Of a DNA stretch of 64,000 bases, positions 22,143 through 32,224 are shown piece after piece; within the stretch, counting starts at the first letter, position 1, and each line of letters starts with the position of its first letter. Under the pieces are notes generated by a model. The model saw only the letters and a program-made list of their open reading frames with translations. It ran no database searches and was not told where the DNA came from. The position numbers were made by a program, and so were the translations under genes. Source of the stretch: Podochytrium sp. JEL0797 (taxonomy: Eukaryota > Chytridiomycota > Chytridiomycetes > Chytridiales > Chytriomycetaceae); assembly GCA_027596195.1 (NCBI GenBank), contig JADGJG010000014.1:39092-103091 (forward strand), read 5' to 3'.

Positions 22143-23831
22143 TCACAACACCAACAGCGCACTTAACCCCACCAAAATGACGGAAACCGCAGCTTGCAAA
22201 ATCGAACCTCTCGCACTACTGCCATAAACAGATTCCTGGGGATGCACTGGAGGAGGCGGCACTTTCGGATTGGCTGTGATGGAAGGAGTCATGGAAGCCG
22301 CGCAATAAGGAGGAGTCGCATCGGTGCTGCTTTTTGGCTTGGGTAATGAATATTGTGGTGTAGAGTAAACAGGAGTGCCAGGAGCCGCATAACTAGGGGT
22401 TTTCGCTGGTGTATAAAGCGGAGCCTTGGTCGGGGAATAGACTGGACTGCGATGATGCGTGGAATATGGATGTGGTGGTGAATATGGCTTGGGAGACGCG
22501 TAGGTTGGATGCACGGAATGAAGAGGCGTATAAACGGCCGTTGGATACACAGGGGTGGTGGCGGGTGTAGAGTAAACCGACGGTTGGGGAGTTGAAGAAG
22601 TGTATATTGCTGTTGGATACACCCGGCTGGTGGCGGGTGTGGAGTAAATCGACGGTTCCGGAGATGGGGAAGAGTAAATTGGCGGATACACAGGGGTGGT
22701 GGCGGGTGTAGAGTAAACCGACGGTTGGGGAGTTGAAGAAGTGTAAATTGCTGTTGGATACACCGGGCTGGTGGCGGGTGTGGAGTAAATCGACGGTTCC
22801 GGAGATGGGGAAGAGTAAATTGGCGGATACACAGGGGTGGTGGCGGGTGTGGAGTAAACCGACGGTTCGGGAGTTGAAGAAGTGTAAATCGCTGTTGGAT
22901 ACACAGGGGCGGACGCGGGCGTGGTAGTCATGTAAATCGGCGATTGAAGTGTGGACGTGGTATAGACCGGTGGGGGTGCATATGTCATTTGGGACGGAGC
23001 ATAGGGGGCAGGTGATGGAGGAGGAATCGGAAGAGAATTTGAATCGTAAGGATATGTGTTTGCAGGAGGATATGGGATATACGCAGTCGTGTCCAGTGGA
23101 GGTGGAGAATAAGTGACAGGTGGGATTGGACAGAGCGAACCGGAGCAATTCGGATCACAGGGAGCACCACCATCACACGCTTTGCAACACGGAACAGGAA
23201 TAACAGGAATAACAGGAGCGTACGATGGGACTGGAGGCGGAGGATAAGTGAATACTGGAGGTGGTTGTGGCGTTCTTGGCGGTGGGACGGAGCAAGCTGG
23301 ACCGTCACACGGAGGGCAAGAGTATCCGGCAGAACAGGCAAGGCAGCACGGTTGTTGCTTGTTGTAGATGATTGAAGGTGTTTGCGGGCCAGCCGTACAT
23401 TTTTGAAAGCACAACCCTCCAACTGCCTGACTCCCGGCATATGAAAGCGATTCAATTTCGATGCCAGGAACCGAGCCACTTCCTGCAGAAAGCGTCATCC
23501 ATCCAATGACAGCAGAGTTGTCCGCCTGAGATGGTTCTGGGAGGAGGCATTCAAACGTCACGCGCGAGCCGTATGCAGACAGAGAAGCGAGAGTGAATAT
23601 TTCTCTCTGTCCCGATGCGCAACGGAATGATACCTCGCTGATTGAGAGGGTATGCTCCTGCAGGAGGGGGTCAAACTGCGATACGACGGCCACTGTAACC
23701 TGAAGTTCAACCGAATCGATAGCGTAAAATGTTCCTGGACTAGTCAACTGGTAGTTGTAGTTGTCGTATGGCTGGACGATGCCACTGCAGAGGACAGAGC
23801 AAGAAGAAGCGGCCCGTGGACAATACGCCAT
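22143..23831 (-). CDS. Pro/Tyr/Thr-rich repeat surface protein with the same N-terminal domain (S2), probable GPI anchor
   Basis: Single exon of 562 residues from the ATG at 23831, which aligns with the S1 start; an in-frame ATG at 23861 would add ten residues. The N-terminal domain matches S1 (QLTSPGTFYAIDSVELQVTV ... LSYAGSQAVGGLCF). Two Cys clusters follow, CCLACSAGYSCPPCDGPAC and CCKACDGGAPCDPNCSGSLC. The stalk is made of PVYPTAIYTSSTPQPSVYST-type units, encoded partly by 141-bp tandem repeats. The C-terminus is hydrophobic (AAVSVILVGLSALLVL). Tyr-rich Pro stalks can cross-link in walls, but that is inference. A polypyrimidine tract and CAG at about 23790 could be a splice acceptor for an upstream leader exon. 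Confidence 0.6.
   Translation of the reverse strand: MAYCPRAASSCSVLCSGIVQPYDNYNYQLTSPGTFYAIDSVELQVTVAVVSQFDPLLQEHTLSISEVSFRCASGQREIFTLASLSAYGSRVTFECLLPEPSQADNSAVIGWMTLSAGSGSVPGIEIESLSYAGSQAVGGLCFQKCTAGPQTPSIIYNKQQPCCLACSAGYSCPPCDGPACSVPPPRTPQPPPVFTYPPPPVPSYAPVIPVIPVPCCKACDGGAPCDPNCSGSLCPIPPVTYSPPPLDTTAYIPYPPANTYPYDSNSLPIPPPSPAPYAPSQMTYAPPPVYTTSTLQSPIYMTTTPASAPVYPTAIYTSSTPEPSVYSTPATTPVYPPIYSSPSPEPSIYSTPATSPVYPTAIYTSSTPQPSVYSTPATTPVYPPIYSSPSPEPSIYSTPATSRVYPTAIYTSSTPQPSVYSTPATTPVYPTAVYTPLHSVHPTYASPKPYSPPHPYSTHHRSPVYSPTKAPLYTPAKTPSYAAPGTPVYSTPQYSLPKPKSSTDATPPYCAASMTPSITANPKVPPPPVHPQESVYGSSARGSILQAAVSVILVGLSALLVL
22543..22930. repeat. 141-bp tandem repeat, about 2.7 units, inside S2
   Basis: The sequence beginning GGATACACAGGGGTGGTGGC recurs at 22543, 22684 and 22825, exactly 141 bp (47 codons) apart, so copy-number change keeps the frame. 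Units are nearly identical, suggesting recent expansion. It encodes the Pro/Tyr/Ser/Thr stalk on the minus strand. Confidence 0.8.
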
Positions 23832-24163
23832 GTGAGTTTTTAGGAAAGAAAGTGAAATCACGAATTCTTGAATAATCTCGAATATTGGGTCAAATGATTG
23901 GGGGGGGGGGGTTAATGAAAGAAAATTTGGTGTTGTTCATTGCACACTTTTTTAAAAAATGAATGAGATTTTTCCGAAACACGCACAGATGGAATGAAAT
24001 TTTAAAGGGTCAGATTGCGTTGCTCTTGCGACTCATTCATTTGCCACGAAGTGATGGTGAAAGCGGTCTTTAGTTATGAAGAGGGACTTGGAAAGTGACG
24101 AGAGGCCAACGCGTGAACCACGAGCGGCGCACCTTCCCTTCCGTCGATTTTTCCACTCCAAAA
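23832..24163. other. Divergent promoter region between S2 and the third PDI-like gene
   Basis: About 330 bp between two divergent starts. It contains a G homopolymer of about 12 at 23902-23913 and A/T-rich runs. No clear TATA box and no other feature. Confidence 0.4.
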
Positions 24164-25004
24164 ATGGAAGCCGATCACCCAACTGAAGACAGCCCTGCCC
24201 ACCACCACAACGGAGACGAGGAAGAGTGGGATGCCGAGAAGCATGGCGGAATGAGCCGCGAGGCCTTGCGGGAGTATGCGGACAAGTTGGACCTGGAGAT
24301 TCGGTACGGTTGGCTGCCATCTCCTTGCAAGTGTGGACTGATCACGGCCGCTGATTCACAGCCAGATGCCTCTCGATAACGTGTACGATTCAATCCAAAG
24401 CGGAACCCATGTTCTCTTCTACGGAGCCGTGTTCTGCCCGTTCACGCAGGTTTGGGCTGGTCTGATCGGCAAATCCTGCATATTAACTAACCCTTTGATT
24501 CAAAAGCAATTCACTGCCATCTGGCTCAATATGCAATACGCTCTCGATTTCTACCATTTGAACGAAACTGAAACATTCACGGTGGCAAAAGTCCAGTGCG
24601 CCGACAACCAACCACTTTGTTTTCACATGATGCGCGACGATGGATTCCCGACGATTGTATTGTACCATCAAGGCCGTTACATTTCCGAATTCAAAGATCG
24701 GGACAACGTGTTGGATTTCGTGCAACAACAAGTTGCCATTGTGAAAGACGGAAAACAGTTGGAATCATGGGGGCATGTGATGGGATCAGAAGAAAGTCTC
24801 GTCACGTTACCTGAGCAGCATTCGATGGATGCCATCAGCCACAACCAGTTGGAAGCAGAATCGATTGGCGGGGCCGTCGGAATTACTGAAACCGTCGTTC
24901 CTGTTGAACTGATTGCACTGTTCGTCGGCGTGATCATGTTTTCTGTGTTCGTTATTCGACGGAGTGCCAAGAGAAGTTACGCACCGATTCGTGGAAGGGA
25001 ATAA
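24164..25004 (+). CDS. Membrane-anchored monothiol PDI/thioredoxin-like protein (CPFT), third paralogue
   Basis: Three exons (24164-24303, 24362-24449, 24507-25004) give 241 residues. The middle exon reads QMPLDNVYDSIQSGTHVLFY then GAVFCPFTQ, closely matching domain 2 of the gene at 16.7 kb. KVQCADNQPLC and the cis-Pro GFPTI follow, then one TM helix (ELIALFVGVIMFSVFVI) and a basic tail RSYAPIRGRE. The start at 24164 has a purine at -3 and G at +4; an in-frame ATG at 24095 is possible. The N-terminus is acidic and His-rich, with no signal peptide. Confidence 0.7.
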
Positions 25005-26017
25005 ACTCGAAGCATAAATAAAATGAATAGAAACGGCGAGATTTCTTCGCCTTCTAATTTCTATAAGTGAAAGAATTGGTGGGGGGGTTTCTTTGCCATT
25101 TCCTCTTTATTCCCCAAATTTATTTCTAATCGGCAAATTTGGAAGAACTTCGATAGAGACCTGCACCAGTTCTTCACCCGTTGTGGACTCATAAACGACT
25201 CATTGTGACGAAAAGCACCCCTCATAGGAAAAGCCGGACCAAGCTAAAAAAATTGATATACGAGCAGGGGGAAAGATGACGCGCGATCTCGCGCATTCGT
25301 TGTGTGGCGTCAAGGCGCGGAAAGGGTTCAATATTTATACTTACTTCTCGTTTACAAGCCCGAGGAAGCCCGACTAAAAGGAAATGACGATTACGCGCCC
25401 TTGCCTATTCTCACGGCTGACGGGCTTCACAAATGCTCGCAAGGCAAATTATATTACACTATTGTTATATTACTGCTTGGGGGCTGAAACTGCCATGATA
25501 TGACGTATTTTGGGTCGCAGGGCAAAAAGGATTTTTTGGGTTTGCGATCGTCTCCGCGTCAGGTTCGATTTCCGATTTAAGTTGAACCCCCCGCGACTGC
25601 GATCCTGATCTCTTTGAAGCAGTTGCCGTAGGCCTTTGTGCGATAGGTTTTTGTGAAACTAAAGAGGTTCATAAGCAACCCCCTCAGCCCTCAATCTCGC
25701 CTGTAACCGCGGTGGACACAAAGATCACAACGCGATTAAAGCGATCTTGCGAGTTCAACTGAAGGATTTCTTAAAAAATTTAATCAGACCGAATCGAACT
25801 CGATAATTACACCAGCGCAGGCACGCAGGTGGCACAACAACCAAAATAACTGCCTACGTGATTGAACATGATGGTGGCTGATATGAAAACAAAAAAATCT
25901 GATCTATTATCACCACGCCAATCATATAAATATAAGCGAGGCGAAATCGCAAAAAGATAGCCCAAAACCTCCAACATACCTTGAACGACTCCCCCCCCCC
26001 CCCACTTCAAAACCACA
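25005..26017. other. Promoter region of H+-ATPase D
   Basis: About 1 kb without a supported gene. Near its right end are TATAAATA and a run of about 14 C (25991-26004) just before the leader. A short open frame at 25302-25487 has no recognisable content. Confidence 0.45.
25925..25932 (+). promoter_or_regulatory. TATA box of H+-ATPase D
   Basis: TATAAATA, 86 bp before the ATG at 26018, in the same relative place as the box of copy C. Confidence 0.55.
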
Positions 26018-28999
26018 ATGCACGAAGGTAAACACCCACCCCTCCATTCATAACAAGTCTTATCGCACAATTTGCTAAACAACCCAAAACCAACAGAAAA
26101 GCATGAGTCCCTCGCCGACAAAAAGCCATTGAAGATGGAGGAAGCTGTTCACGTCGAAGTCGAGGACGACATTTCGCCCGAGCTGGAAGCCCTTCTCCAC
26201 ACAGAGCCACTCGAGGGTCTTACCGACGCTGAGGTCGCCGCGCGCACCCTCCAGTTCGGTCTCAACGAAATCCCCGAGTCCAAAAGCAACCCTCTCCTCA
26301 AGTTCCTTTCCTACTTCCTCGGACCCATCTCATACCTCCTCGAAATTGCCTGTATTCTCTCTGGAGTCTTCCACGAGTGGATCGACTTCGGTATCCTCCT
26401 CTTCGTCTTGATTGCCAACGCCTGTATCGGATTCTTTGAGGAGGCTCGTGCCGAGTCTGCCTTGGACGCGCTCAAGAACACGCTCGCTCAAAAGTCCCGC
26501 GTTTGGAGAAACGGCAAGCTCGTCGAGGTGGACTCCAACACCCTCGTTCCTGGTGACATTGTTGCGCTTCGTCTTGGAGACATTATCCCTGCCGACTGTC
26601 GTCTTTTGGGTGTGGGTGTCACGGGTGAAATGTCGGAGGGAACTCTCCAGATTGACCAGTCTGCTCTTACTGGCGAGTCGCTTCCAGTTGCCAAGGGCAA
26701 GGGTGTCACTGCTTACTCATCAGCCATCGTCAAGCAAGGTCAGATGCTTGCCGTTGTCACCAAGACTGGAATCAACACCTACATTGGTCGCGCTGCCAAC
26801 TTGATCTCCATCACTACCGAGGAGGGTCACTTCCAGAAGATTATCAACGCCATCGGAAACTTTTTGGTCGTTGTTACTTGTGTAAGCTGATTGCCTAGTT
26901 GTTCGATATGTCCTTATCTAATCAATCGACTTTTTTTCCAGGTTATGGCCATTGTCCTCTTCTTCGTTCGTACCTGGGCTGTTCCCGCTAAGCCCAACGA
27001 CCCGCTCGGAGAGCGTAAGGAGTCTCTCATGGAAGTCCTCGTCTTGACCATTGCCGCCATCCCAGTCGGTCTCCCTACCATCATGTCCGTCACCATGGCC
27101 GTCGGTGCTTCCCAGCTCGCCAAGAAGGAAGTCATTGTCAAGCGTCTCACTGCCATTGAAGAACTCGCGTCCGTCTCCATTCTCTGCTCTGACAAGACTG
27201 GCACGTTGACTCTCACTCTTAACCAGCTCTCCTTCGACAAGCCACGACTTTGAGGGAACCGGAGTCCAGTACACTGACCAGGATCTCCTCTTGGCCTCTT
27301 TCTTTGCTTCCGAGCCTGGTGCACAAGACCCCATCGAATCCGCCGTCCGTGCCGCCTCCCAAGAACGCGTCGAGCTCCTCAAGAACCGCGAGACCCAAGA
27401 CCACCACATCCCCGGCTACAAGGTTTCAACCCCAACTCCAAGTACACCGAAGCCACTGTTACCGACTTGTTGACTGGGAAGCAGTTCCGTTGCCCACCGT
27501 CACCGACCTCACCACTGGAAAGCAGTTCCGCTGCATCAAGGGAGCTCCCCAGGTCATTGTCAACATGGTTGGAGGACACGATGAAGCCACCGCTGCTGTC
27601 AACGACCTCGCTCGTCGCGGTCTCCGTGCTCTTGGAGTCGCTCGCACCATTGACGCTGAGATGCAAGTCTTTGAAATGATTGGAATGATCTCCCTCGTCG
27701 ACCCTCCCCGTCCCGATCGACCCACCGCGTCCAGACTCTGCCCACACCATCCAAGAGTGCCACAAGCTCGGACTCGATGTCAAGATGATTACGGGTGACC
27801 AGCAGATTATTGGCAAAGAGGTGGCCCATCGTCTCGGAATGAACCGCACCATCTTGGATGCCAACAAGCTCAACGACCCTACTTTGGATGAAGCGGCTCT
27901 CATTGATCGGTGTGTCAAGTGTGACGGATTTGCGCAGGTTACTCCTGAGCACAAGTTCCGTGTTGTGGAGCTTCTCCAGAAGCGTGGGTACCTTGTTGGG
28001 ATGACGGGTGACGGTGTGAATCCTCAAGAAGGCCAACGTTGGTATCGCTGTTGAAGGTTGTACCGACGCTGCTCGTTCCGCCGCCGACATTGTCTTGCTC
28101 GCTGCCGGTCTCTCCACCATCGTCGACGGTATCTCAAGTGCTCGCGTGCCATTTTCCAGAGAATGAGATCCTACGCGCTCTACCGTATCGCTTCCACCAT
28201 CCACTTCTTGTTGTTCTTCTTCCTCTCCATCTGCACGTATGGGTTCTCTCTCCCACCAAGACTTATCCTCATGATTGCCGTCCTCAACGATGTCGCCACG
28301 CTCGTCATTTCAGTCGACAACGCCCAGATCTCCCAGCGCCCCGACAAGTGGCGTCTCGGACAGCTCATCACCATGTCTTTCGTTCTCGGTTTCCTCCTCA
28401 TGTTGATCTCCTGGGCCCACTTCTTTGTCGGACACTACGGATTCGGACTCACCACCATTGACTACAAGGATGACCCCACCGTTCCCAACGCCGGAGTTTT
28501 GCAGACCATCATGTACCTCCAGATTTCTTCGTGCCCTCACTTCGTCATTTTCTCTACCCGTCTCCCCGGATACTTCTACGAAAACGCTCCTTCCTGGACT
28601 TTCATCATTGCCGTCGCCGGAACCCAAGTCATTGCCATGTTCATGGCCATGTTCGGAGTCCGCGAGCTCGACGCCACCGCCATCGGCTGGAAATGGGCCT
28701 GTGCCGTCATTGCCATCTCTACCCTCATGTTCATGCTTCTCGACATTGTCAAGGTCTGGATGTTCCGCATCTGGTCGTTCGAACTCACTGTCAAGTTGTA
28801 CCCGACCGCTTCCCGCAAGGAAGAGCTTTCTACGCGTGTTGCCAAGCGTGCTGTCAAGGCGCGTGTGGATGCCAACATTGAGAAGTTGAGAAAGGTGTAC
28901 TACATGTCGATGGCTGTGGTGGCTTGGGAGAAGGCTGTGGCTTTGCGCAAGAAGACTGCCAGAGCCGGTGCGAGTGCGTCGACTTTGGAGATCAACTAA
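26018..28999 (+). CDS. Plasma-membrane H+-ATPase (P3A), copy D; frame-broken mosaic as sequenced
   Basis: Exon 1 is 26018-26027, exon 2 is 26097-26881, the 60-bp intron is 26882-26941, and exon 3 runs to 28999. Exon 2 is almost identical to copy C and intact. Exon 3 reads through the P-domain DKTGT, then breaks near 27245 (same place as B and C), near 27420 (same 14-bp loss as C), at the doubled [10 protein letters not shown] segment near 27457-27533 (same as C), at 27716 where C-like sequence switches to B-like with an overlap, and near 28020 where GDGVNDAP is reduced to GDGVN. From about 28090 the frame is open to the end (TM5-TM10, tail ending ASTLEIN). The B-like stretch runs from 27716 to roughly 28330, and C-like sequence then resumes. 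Confidence 0.85.
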
Positions 29000-29301
29000 A
29001 TTTAGATCTAGTGTTGTGGTTTTTTGAATATCTTAAAGTAATAAACGTGATTTTGTCAAATATTTCTTGTTCGAGTTTTCCTTATTTTGATCGCATTCAA
29101 GACTCTCTTCTCAGCATAAACACCACTCATCGGCTTCTCATCACGATGTAAACAGAAGAGGTTGAAAGTTACGAAACCATTACAAGTAGCTGTGATGGCG
29201 GCGAGCTGTTCATGATTCTGAATTCCCCCACCCGTTCTACAAACTATTTTTTCTTCAATCGATTTATTTCACATTTTGAAAAAGAGAACACGGTGCAAAG
29301 A
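29000..29301. other. Convergent spacer between H+-ATPase D and a surface-protein gene
   Basis: About 300 bp between two converging stops. AGTAATAAACG near 29037 fits a polyadenylation region for copy D. Nothing else was seen. Confidence 0.4.
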
Positions 29302-30075
29302 TCAGATAAACAAAACAAACAATCCAGCAACAGCAGACGCTCCAAGTATGGCAGCTTTTCCCTTGACGGGAACCAGAACGGCGAGCGGAGTGACCTCCAC
29401 CGCAGCAGGAGCCATGGGCGTGGCAGCATCGGTCGTAGTTATGGAATTCACAGAATCCGCCACAACCGTATTCAACGAGGCATAAGTTCGAAACTGAGGC
29501 GCTGCCGTGCTGTTGGCGGCGGTAAGTGCTTCCGCCATCCCACCCGCGAGACTCGCAATATACTCGACTGGAACATCATGCATCTCCGCAACAGACTGTG
29601 CCGTCGAAAGCAGCATGGATGCAGGCGCCTGACTTAACATAGTGTGCGGCAACCCGTTGATTGTTTGAGACACGTTCAAACTCAACATCTGGCCTGCTTC
29701 TGGGTCCAGATTCGCTGCGCGGGAATATCCAGAGAAACTTCTTCCAAAGCAGTTGCTCGACAAGAACCCGCCGAATGACGCACTCGAACTGATGCTCGAG
29801 CTGAACCCTGACGACGCATGCCACCCACCAATAAATGATTGTACGCGCGGTTGTGGGGTGTAGAAGGATCCGACGCAGCAGCCTCCCGAAAATCCACCCT
29901 GGAATTGGTTTCCGAATTGCAAGTTGGACGAGAAGCCGGCGTTCACATTCACATTGATGTTGATGTTGTTTTTGATGTTGATGTTGGTGTTGCCGCGGTT
30001 TTTGGACTCCCAATGGGCGTCCGCAAATGGCGCGGAAGCAAAGAATGCGAGTGAAAGGAAGTTTTGGAGTTGCAT
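29302..30075 (-). CDS. Secreted Gly/Ser/Ala-rich protein with Asn-Ile repeats, probable GPI anchor
   Basis: Intronless, 257 residues from the ATG at 30075. That start gives a clean signal peptide (MQLQNFLSLAFFASAPFADA); an upstream in-frame ATG at 30117 lies inside the TATA region and is rejected. After the leader comes an alternating tract NINIKNNININVNVNAG, then Gly/Ser/Phe-rich sequence with isolated Cys, an Ala-rich helical part, and a hydrophobic C-terminus (AAILGASAVAGLFVLFI) like a GPI signal. Alternating Asn-hydrophobic residues favour beta stacking, so self-association at the surface is possible. No known family is recognised. Confidence 0.6.
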   Translation of the reverse strand: MQLQNFLSLAFFASAPFADAHWESKNRGNTNINIKNNININVNVNAGFSSNLQFGNQFQGGFSGGCCVGSFYTPQPRVQSFIGGWHASSGFSSSISSSASFGGFLSSNCFGRSFSGYSRAANLDPEAGQMLSLNVSQTINGLPHTMLSQAPASMLLSTAQSVAEMHDVPVEYIASLAGGMAEALTAANSTAAPQFRTYASLNTVVADSVNSITTTDAATPMAPAAVEVTPLAVLVPVKGKAAILGASAVAGLFVLFI

Positions 30076-30118
30076 GATGTTGATGGGAATGTCTTTGTTC
30101 GACGGGAATTCCTCCATT

Positions 30119-30125
30119 CTTTATA
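30119..30125 (-). promoter_or_regulatory. TATA box of the Asn-Ile repeat protein gene
   Basis: TATAAAG on the minus strand, 43 bp before the ATG at 30075. The same heptamer stands 46 bp before the ATG of the neighbouring gene at 32224. Confidence 0.6.
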
Positions 30126-30508
30126 CTGCACAAAATCATTATTAATAATAATGAATTCAGCGACTTATCTTTTTCCTTTAGTACGTTGATCTGAACGAAA
30201 TGAGATCCTCATGATTTTTTGAATTCGGTAACGAAATTTCTGGAAGCCGTCTCTGATCAAGTCGGTTTCAAAATCAAATAATATCCTTATGCATGCACCG
30301 TATATTTAGAACCCACCTCTCACCCAGTGGGGCTTAATAAGCCCAAGCATAGAGTGTCCTCTGTTTGCGAATAAAAACAGAAATTCCATAAACATTTTTA
30401 TTGTACCGATTAGGGGGATGTTCGATATTTCCGAATTATGTGCAAACCAATTATTAAGGGAAAAGATGAACTAAAACAATTTTGCAATGCAGAACCAAAT
30501 AACAGAAA
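30126..30508. other. Intergenic region
   Basis: A/T-rich, about 380 bp, between the core promoter at 30119 and the 3' end of the Met-rich gene at 30509. No gene, repeat or clear terminator was recognised. Confidence 0.35.
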
Positions 30509-32224
30509 TTATAGCATCAACAAAGTCACCAAGCAACCGCCAACAGAAGCCAAGATGGAGGCCGCTCCAGACTTGGCCACACCAAGAACACCCATTGGGG
30601 CCGCCATGCTAGTAGTCATTTTGGCTGGGGACATTCCCGTCGCAGGCTCCATCGCCGGGATGGCAGGAGCAGATGCAGGCATTTCAATCTTTCCTTCAGC
30701 TGGCTTTAAAGTTCCCATAGGCATAGCAGAACCGGCACCTTCAACCTGCTTGGTTGAACCTTCCGCAGCAGTAGGCGTGGTGGGCGCAGTCGGCGCTGTC
30801 GCGATAGATTCGGCCGGCATACCCGACATCATCGCCTCCTGAACCTTATCCTCCGGCTTCTGCATTCCCATGTTAACGATCCCATCCAACATCCCCCCCG
30901 AAGTAACCCCAGAATCCATCATCGCTCCAGCAACCACCGACGCCATATTCGAAACAGCCATAGGAGACGCGCCCGCTTTGGTAGCCTGGCTCTGAACCCA
31001 CGCGTTCATATCACCAGCAGACATGGTAGCAGCAGCGGAAGAGTCTTGCACCATCGCGTCGAGGAGATCAGCAACCATGGTCTGGGCTTGCAACGAGTTT
31101 GGATCCATGGCAGCACTCGCACCCGCATCGCGTTCACCGATGCCTCCCATGGACCACATGCCCCAGTTTCCGAGAATCATGTTCATCATGCAGCCTTCGC
31201 CAATCATGCCGACTTGGGTGCCAATGCGGAGAGTTTTCAAGGTGGTTGTGAGTCGAGTGGTTAGTTGCGGTTGAATGATAATGATGATAGTTTTTTGAGT
31301 CGTTGTGTGCGTCATGCGACGTGGCATTCCAATGTTTCCCATGGTTTGAAGGACGCTGTGTTGATGAATATAGGTTAGAAAACCGGAAAGTTGGGGGAGG
31401 GGACAACCAAAAAAACTCACACAAGAACGCGTGGCATTTGCATGATTCTTGGCATCATCATCATTTGGCGCGCGATAACAATGATCTTAAGTTGAAGACG
31501 AATGGAATAAGAATCACGTGTCATCGAAAATGGCGATTTTTTTGCCCCATACCTGTGTTTGGGTCATTCGGTTCGTGGTCATGATATTGTTCATTGTTCT
31601 CATGATGTTTCCACCATTTGGGCTGGTGTGGAAGGAGAAGTTTTAGAGGATGTGAAGAAGGAGGAGAAAAAAGGGCAAGAGGAGAAAAACTCACTTGATC
31701 AAAATCAGCTGCTGCATAACAATCCCAACAGTGTTGCATCCCATTCCGATCATGCGGCCGATGCTTTCGATGGTGTTGCCTTAATTGGAAATGTTTCGTT
31801 CAGCAACCAATGCCAACGTCAAAACAAGAGCGGGCATTTAGCTCATTTTACCTGGGATAATCATGGTGTTTCCCATCATGACTCCATTTACAAAGACAAT
31901 TGTGGTTCCAGTCATTCCAGTGGTCATCGTGCCCTCGCCTCCCATGTTGCCGCCAAAGATGGAGTTCGCCTCGCCCCGTGGAGGAGCACCAATCACGACC
32001 GTTCCCTGTCCTCCACCTTCGCCCATCATGCCACCCTCCGAAATAATACCGCCTTCGGCCTTCATGCCTCCTTCAGCCATCATGCCGCCTTCAGCCATGA
32101 CTGCGCCTTCAGCTATGACCGCGCCTTCGCCGGCGTTCGGGTTGGGTGCATTTTCACGGGGAGGCTCGGGAGACGCGAGGACTTGCGAGAGAGCTGCTAC
32201 GAGAAGGATATGCTTGAATTGCAT
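30509..32224 (-). CDS. Secreted Met/Gly/Ala-rich protein, probable GPI anchor
   Basis: Five exons (31852-32224, 31695-31779, 31553-31622, 31421-31485, 30509-31355) give 479 residues with all phases consistent. The ATG at 32224 starts a signal peptide (MQFKHILLVAALSQVLAS). Next is a repeat region of AEGGMMAEGGMKAEGG type, then a hydrophobic Met-rich core (IGMGCNTVGIVMQQLILI; RQMMMMPRIMQMPRV), an Ala/Met/Ser-rich half, and a hydrophobic C-terminus (GAASILASVGGCLVTLLML). Met-rich segments can bind copper(I), but no defined copper motif is present, so that is only a possibility. No known family. Confidence 0.6.

Noticed and set aside
22543..22930. CRISPR-like regular repeats
   Set aside because: Units are directly tandem, 141 bp, in frame with S2 and without spacers, in a eukaryotic genome.
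25550..25600. tRNA gene, suggested by AGGTTCGATTTCC at 25561
   Set aside because: The B-box-like match has an extra base, and no A box, cloverleaf arms or terminator T-run at the right distance were found.
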